NCBI GenBank assembly: GCA_947632395.1
Contig: CANRPA010000008.1
Span: forward strand, 1 to 32,410
Reading direction: 5' to 3'
DNA: 32,410 nucleotides
Origin: an uncultured Bacilli bacterium
GTDB taxonomy: Bacteria > Bacillota_I > Bacilli_A > RF39 > UBA660
Made by a program: the position numbers and the translations under genes. Each line of letters begins with the position of its first letter. Position 1 is the first letter of the stretch. Below the pieces are notes generated by a model. That model was not told the origin of the DNA. It did not search any database and was given only the letters and a program-made list of their open reading frames with translations. Shown in pieces: positions 30,801 through 32,410 of the stretch.

Positions 30801-32410
30801 GCAGTACACTACATAAAAACTACTGTTGCTACTACAATAACATCAGCAGCCGTATCTGCAACAAACTGTGGAACAGGAACAGATCCATCATGTGGAAGTA
30901 ACCAACCGGTAAACAATACAACATCTCTTGTAGCTAATACATGGTACAAGATAAATGTAAGTACAATAACAGTAAAATTTGAATCAGAAGGAATTGTAAT
31001 AGCTTATACATACGATGCTAGCGGTAATAAAAAGAATAATAAAACTGACAGTGGAACAACTAGAAAAATAGATAGAACAGCTCCAACAATCACATTTGGA
31101 ACAAATGGAAATGGTACAGCAGCTAAATCACAAAGTAGTAAGATAACTGTATCTGACAGCGCATCTGGTGGAAATACTTCAAGTTATAAATATATATGGT
31201 CAACAAGTAATTCAGCAACTCCAACAACAGGATTCACATCTGGACAAACATATTCACAAACAAGTGGAAATGGAACATATTACTTAAGAGCAACAGCGTG
31301 TGACTTACTTGGAAACTGTACAACATCAACATCCGGAGCATTTAAGTTAGATAATACAGGTCCAACAATTTCATTTGGAACAAATGGAAATGGTACAGCA
31401 GCAAAATCACAAAGTAGTAAGATAACAGTAACAAATGACTCATATGGAGCAGATTTAAATACTTCAAGTTATAAGTATATATGGTCAACAAGTACAGCTG
31501 CAACCCCATCAACAGGATTCACATCTGGACAAACATATTCACAAACAAGTGGAAGTGGAACATACTACTTAAGAGCAACAGCGTGTGACACACTTGGAAA
31601 CTGTACGACATCAACGTCCGGAGCATTTAAGTTAGATAATACAGGTCCAACAATCGCATTTGGAACAAATGGAAATGGTACAGCGGCTAAATCACAAAGT
31701 AGTAAGATAACAGTAACAAATGATTCATATGGAGCAGGATTGAATACTTCAAGCTATAAATACATATGGTCAACAAGTAATTCAGCAGCGCCAACAACAG
31801 GATTCACATCTGGACAAACATATACACAACCAAATGGAAGTGGAACATACTATTTAAGAGCAACAGCGTGTGACACACTTGGAAACTGTACGACATCAAC
31901 ATCCGGAGCATTTAAGTTAGATAACACAGGTCCAACAATCGCATTTGGAACAAATGGAAACGCTACAGCGGCAAAATCACAAAGTAGTAAGATAACAGTA
32001 ACAAATGATTCATATGGAGCAGGATTGAATACTTCAAGTTATAAATATATATGGTCAACAAGTAATTCAGCAGCTCCAACAACAGGGTTCACATCTGGAC
32101 AAACATATACACAACCAAACGGAAGTGGAACATACTATTTAAGAGCAACAGCATGTGACACACTTGGAAACTGTACAACATCAACATCTGGAGCATTTAA
32201 GTTAGATAACACAGGTCCAACAATTTCATTTGGAACAAACGGAAATGGTACAGCAGCTAAATCACAAAGTAGTAAGATAACAGTAACAAATGATTCATAT
32301 GGAGCAGGATTGAATACTTCAAGCTATAAATACATATGGTCAACAAGTAATTCAGCAGCTCCAACAACAGGGTTCACATCTGGACAAACATATACACAAC
32401 CAAACGGAAG
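21810..32410 (+). CDS. Giant prepilin-like repeat protein, 3' end beyond the window
   Basis: I read every codon from ATG 21810 to the window end and found no stop: at least 3,533 codons. It is absent from the ORF track because it has no stop. The N-terminus has a basic leader and the prepilin peptidase site KA^FTLMELLAV (cleavage after A19, Glu at +5), then a hydrophobic helix of about 20 residues, as in type IV pilins and ComGC-like pseudopilins. A pilin-like head (to about residue 155) is followed by an FN3-like segment, a degenerate A-type domain, 12 alternating B/A repeat pairs and at least five C repeats. The repeats are Thr/Ser/Gly-rich, look like beta-sandwich Ig-like domains, and carry two cysteines each. 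Likely a cell-surface stalk or adhesin anchored or assembled through the prepilin segment. The role is inferred; no catalytic domain is seen. All minus-strand ORFs from 22139 on are shadows. Confidence 0.9.
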   Translation, partial: MKQNIKFKKDKNTCNNIKAFTLMELLAVIVILAILALIAVPIVTGLIENSRKRAAYISAEGVLRTGKLYYSYNQLKFNEETGLIKFDCKDNKCISKELDYYNPQELDIDGQVGDGYIIGSKDGNFAFEFSMYGYCAYKHFGEDEIKVSSKDCDEIDVVDDATRPVIIEEKRSPFTSSNRITISYNIIENESKLIDVTCRYGEKEFNLDKTSNEVTDSQCTIRDIENGKTIYYEVCATDEGKNVTKPCLTGKATTNVIKIPTITLVNDPSTIQNQYYRQQVAQVRYSTEGVEHPQFFVYTSKDGFVKENVQVCETVADSLGNTEPGLPGTCSGSTTTLEGGKWYKVNGNIDITYSGNYDIGYMYAVLYDGTSYGKSVSADLNKTEDKGPVLTFVDTTSSTNSITVEFTGKDDQSGLNDDSFVCTIGGKTGKVTKVSGNQFESTYRCTAVGFTTTAAQNYSITIKDKVGNLSNNLTGSMSTKPVLAPDIAWQGYNHDLAEIESINGYVYEDRATVTYNDTNITSGQAIHYIKTTVATKTTAKVTATNCGTEDLPSCSGNSSSISEFAADTWYKINTNTITVRFEAEGSVIAYTYDASSNNNYKSGTTRKIDRTEPVLTLINTSSTTNSITVQFAATDAAVGFDMSGFSCKIGSIKGTVNKVSEGRYLCVAVGFTTTNAQTYDITLTDRLGTTSKTLTGNMSAKPVVAPDIVWQGYNHNLAEIESINGYVYEDRATVTYNDTDITSGQAVHYIKTTVATKTTANVTATACGTGELPSSCSGDPSSISEFAADTWYKINTNTITVRFEAEGSVIAYTYDASSNNNYKSGTTRKIDRTAPVLTLINTSSTTNSITVQFTATDAAVGFDMSGFSCKIGAIKGIVSNVSGSTYKCVSTGFTTTAAQTYDITLTDRLGTTSKTLTGSETPKAVAAPDIVWQGYNNSLSEIESINGYVYEDRATVTYNDTNITSGQAVHYIKTTVDTTTTANVTATACGTGDLPSCENNKSESTTSLVANTWYKINEGKLTVRFTSEGNITAYTYDASSNNNYKSGTTRKIDRTAPVLTLSGTSSTTNSITVQFTATDAAVGFDLSGFSCKIGSIKGTVSLVSGNTYKCVSTGFTTTAAQTYNITLTDRLGTTSIALTSSASTKEVSKPTIDWQGYNNTLSEIDSINGYVYEDRATVKYDDTNITSGQAEHYIMTTVETTTTATVSAINCGTAGTGNEPPTSCTGSPDNITTLKAKTWYRINANTLTVKFTAEGSVTAYTYDASDNKAYATGPTRKIDRTAPVLTLSSTSSTTNSITVQFTATDAAVGFDLSGFNCKIGSIKGTVSLVSGSTYQCTAVGFTTTTAQTYDITLTDRLGTKASLKTGNASTKEVSKPTIKWQGYNKSGAVIVDADKKDSINGYVYEDRATVTYDDTNITSGQAEHYILTTKKTTLTAGVSAIKCGAAQALSEPPTSCTGEASNTTAFEANTWYKVNANTVTVKFEAEGSVTAYTYDASDNRAYATGPTRKIDRTVPVLTLSSTSSTTNSITVQFIAADAAVGFDMSGFSCTIGGKKGTVSNVSGSTYNCISTGFTTTAAQNYTIGLTDRLGNVATNLTGNASTKEVSKPTIKWQGYNKSGAEIKVNSSDSINGYVYEDRATVTYIDTNITSGQAEHYIMTTVETTTTATVSAINCGTAGTGNEPPTSCTGSPDNITTLKAKTWYRINANTLTVKFTAEGSVTAYTYDASDNKAYATGPTRKIDRTMPSLSGASASSTTNSIVVKFTATDAAVGFDLSGFSCTIGGKKGTVSLVSGSIYQCTVIGFTTTAAQSYTIGLTDRLGNAATNLTGSVSPKAVSKPKITWQGYNKSGAEIKVNSSDSINGYVYEDRATVTYIDTDITSGQAEHYIKTNVNTVPTASVSAVKCGTGEEPPTSCTGSAVNTTAFEANTWYKVNASTVTVKFTAEGNIKAYTYDASDNKNYESGTTRKMDQTGPTLGSASVSSTTNSITVQFTATDAGAGFDLSGFKCTIGGKTGTVSNVSGSTYKCTATGFTTTTAQNYSIGLTDKLGNASTNLTGTGTAKEVSKPTITWKGYNKSGGEVASQNGYVYEDRATVTYIDTNITSGQAEHYILTDVRTVPTAGVPAVNCGTGEKPPTSCTGTPVNTTEFLAKTWYKVNASTVTVRFESEGSVSAYTYDASDNKAYATGPTRKIDITGPTLGSASVSSTTNSITVQFTATDAGAGFDANKFSCTIGGKTGTVSNVSGSTYKCTATGFTTTAAQSYTIGLTDRLGNAATNLTGTGTAKSITPPNISWQGYNKSGGTVASQNGYVYEDRATVTYIDTNITSGQAEHYIMTNVRTVPTASVSAVNCGATVPCTGTATNTTVFEANKWYKINASTITVRFDSAGGDVQAKTYDASGNNAGKTGTSRKIDKTGPVLTLSGTSSTTNSITVQFTATDAAAGFDTNKFSCTIGGKTGTVSLVSGTKYQCIAVGFPASTAQSYTIGLTDKLGNASNNLTGSVSTKGIEPIKITWQGYNKSGGTVAAQNGYVYEDRATVTYNDTNITSGQAVHYIKVDVRTALTTGVSAVNCGTGDKPPTSCTGSATNTTAFEANVWYKVNASTVTARFASAGNVTAYTYDASGNNASAAGTSRKIDITAPTLGSASVSSTTNSITVQFTATDTGAGFDLSGFSCTIGGKTGTVSNVSGSTYKCTATGFTTTTAQTYSITLKDKLGTVSSTLTNSASTKEVSKPTITWKGYNKSGGEVASQNGYVYDDRATVTYIDTNITSGQAEHYIKTDVKTIPTASVSAVNCGATKPCTGKAENTTVFEANTWYKINVSTITVKFNTKGNIEAYTYDASSNNNYNSGTSRQTDQIGPVLTLSSTSSTTNSITVQFTATDAASGFDANKFSCTIGGKTGTVSNVSGSTYKCTATGFTTTAAQSYTIGLTDKLGNASNNLTGSAAAKDITPPAIAWKGYNKSGAVIETSDKKDSINGYVYSDWATVTYNDANITSGQAVHYIKTTVATTITSAAVSATNCGTGTDPSCGSNQPVNNTTSLVANTWYKINVSTITVKFESEGIVIAYTYDASGNKKNNKTDSGTTRKIDRTAPTITFGTNGNGTAAKSQSSKITVSDSASGGNTSSYKYIWSTSNSATPTTGFTSGQTYSQTSGNGTYYLRATACDLLGNCTTSTSGAFKLDNTGPTISFGTNGNGTAAKSQSSKITVTNDSYGADLNTSSYKYIWSTSTAATPSTGFTSGQTYSQTSGSGTYYLRATACDTLGNCTTSTSGAFKLDNTGPTIAFGTNGNGTAAKSQSSKITVTNDSYGAGLNTSSYKYIWSTSNSAAPTTGFTSGQTYTQPNGSGTYYLRATACDTLGNCTTSTSGAFKLDNTGPTIAFGTNGNATAAKSQSSKITVTNDSYGAGLNTSSYKYIWSTSNSAAPTTGFTSGQTYTQPNGSGTYYLRATACDTLGNCTTSTSGAFKLDNTGPTISFGTNGNGTAAKSQSSKITVTNDSYGAGLNTSSYKYIWSTSNSAAPTTGFTSGQTYTQPNG
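21855..21945 (+). other. Type IV prepilin (class III) signal and membrane helix
   Basis: Encodes IKAFTLMELLAVIVILAI and the rest of the helix. Residue -1 is Ala instead of the usual Gly, which prepilin peptidases often tolerate, and Glu+5 is present. The downstream RKRAAYISAEGVLRTGK looks like the amphipathic continuation of a pilin alpha1 helix. Confidence 0.85.
22600..22967 (+). repeat. Degenerate A-type domain (A0)
   Basis: This stretch keeps the landmarks of the A repeats in order: a Cys pair (QVCETV ... GTCSGS), a GGKWYKVN motif matching TWYKIN, then a strand ending in YAVLYDG instead of AYTYDAS. It lacks the NGYVYEDRATVTY opening. It looks like an old, diverged copy at the N-terminal edge of the array. 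Confidence 0.6.
25377..25652 (+). repeat. 276-bp perfect direct repeat, copy 1 (within the fourth A domain)
   Basis: Identical base for base to 26766-27041, offset 1,389 nt. It covers GQAEHYIMTTVETTTT-type sequence to the end of the domain (TRKIDRT), while the flanks diverge immediately. Confidence 0.95.
26766..27041 (+). repeat. 276-bp perfect direct repeat, copy 2 (within the sixth A domain)
   Basis: Identical to 25377-25652. The intervening fifth A domain differs, so this is not simple neighbour-to-neighbour duplication of one unit; a two-unit duplication with later divergence or gene conversion is likely. Confidence 0.95.
31083..32410 (+). repeat. C-type 95-aa tandem repeats, at least five, continuing past the window
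   Basis: Units begin at 31083, 31362, 31647, 31932 and 32217 (spacing 279, 285, 285, 285 nt). Landmarks: FGTNGNGTAAKSQSSKITV, a variable NDSYGAGLN loop, SSYKYIWSTSN, FTSGQTY, GTYYLRATACDTLGNC and FKLDNTGP. The last copies are almost identical in DNA, unlike the more diverged A/B units, suggesting recent expansion. The fifth copy is cut by the window edge. Confidence 0.93.

Larger units (their letters stand above)
22971..31082 (+). repeat. Twelve tandem B-A domain pairs in the giant protein
   Basis: B domains start (Pro codon of PVLTL or equivalent) at 22971, 23646, 24312, 24978, 25656, 26352, 27045, 27729, 28398, 29058, 29727 and 30384. Each is followed by an A domain whose leading Trp codon is at 23274, 23937, 24603, 25269, 25947, 26643, 27336, 28020, 28689, 29349, 30018 and 30675. 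Unit length varies from 657 to 699 nt, always a multiple of 3. B consensus: TSSTTNSITVQFTATDA, FSCTIGGKTGTVS, Y.CTA.GFTTTAAQ, LTD.LGN. A consensus: WQGYN, NGYVYEDRATVTY, TNITSGQA, one CGT..SCTG pair, TWYKIN, AYTYDAS, TRKIDRT. Both cysteines are kept in all 24 domains. Confidence 0.93.

Noticed and set aside
22971-32410. CRISPR array or satellite-type DNA as an explanation for the repeats
   Set aside because: Unit lengths are 279-699 nt and always multiples of three, the coding frame is preserved throughout, and variation is largely synonymous or loop-confined, so these are protein-domain repeats.
1-32410. Mycoplasma-type genetic code (TGA = Trp)
   Set aside because: TGA ends the ATP-grasp gene (3582-3584) and the rsmC-like gene (10574-10576) at the expected lengths, and all conserved Trp codons seen are TGG.

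Overview
The window is AT-rich chromosomal DNA with Firmicutes-type gene order, sigma-A promoters, strong Shine-Dalgarno sites, a T-box and an L10 leader. TGA is used as a stop (ends of the ATP-grasp gene and of the rsmC-like gene) and TGG encodes Trp, so the code is standard and not the Mycoplasma code. Gene content, base composition, prepilin-like giant surface proteins and a Mollicutes-like rifampicin-pocket residue in RpoB suggest an uncultured gut-type Bacilli/Mollicutes relative (RF39/Erysipelotrichia-like). This placement is inference; no 16S gene is present.

Layout. (1) 1-958: 3' end of a surface protein with BspA-type leucine-rich repeats, then a terminator. (2) 1216-5418: a tight three-gene operon with its own promoter and terminator: an alanine-racemase-fold enzyme, a D-aspartate-ligase-like ATP-grasp enzyme and a glutamine-dependent asparagine synthetase homologue. 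Together they look like a cassette that makes and amidates a D-amino-acid (D-Asp/D-Asn) cross-bridge in peptidoglycan. (3) 5533-17974: the conserved secE-nusG-rplK-rplA-rplJ-rplL-(rsmC-like)-rpoB-rpoC block, divided by internal promoters, a structured rplK leader, an L10 leader with attenuator, and a hairpin after rplL. Two tandem paralogous membrane proteins of unknown function sit between rplL and the rsmC-like gene. (4) 18038-21686: pheS-pheT under a T-box with a UUC (Phe) specifier. (5) 21733-32410: a promoter and one uninterrupted reading frame of at least 3,533 codons that runs off the window. It starts with a type IV prepilin signal and continues as a pilin-like head, a degenerate repeat, 12 alternating A/B Ig-like repeat pairs (about 220-230 aa per pair) and at least five 95-aa C repeats. 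Every A, B and C unit has a conserved cysteine pair. The supplied ORF track misses this gene because it has no stop in the window and shows only antisense shadows there.

The middle of the window is housekeeping. The flanks (LRR surface protein, cell-wall cassette, giant prepilin-like repeat protein) are all cell-envelope functions. The giant protein and the racemase/ATP-grasp/AsnB cassette are the parts most worth following up.
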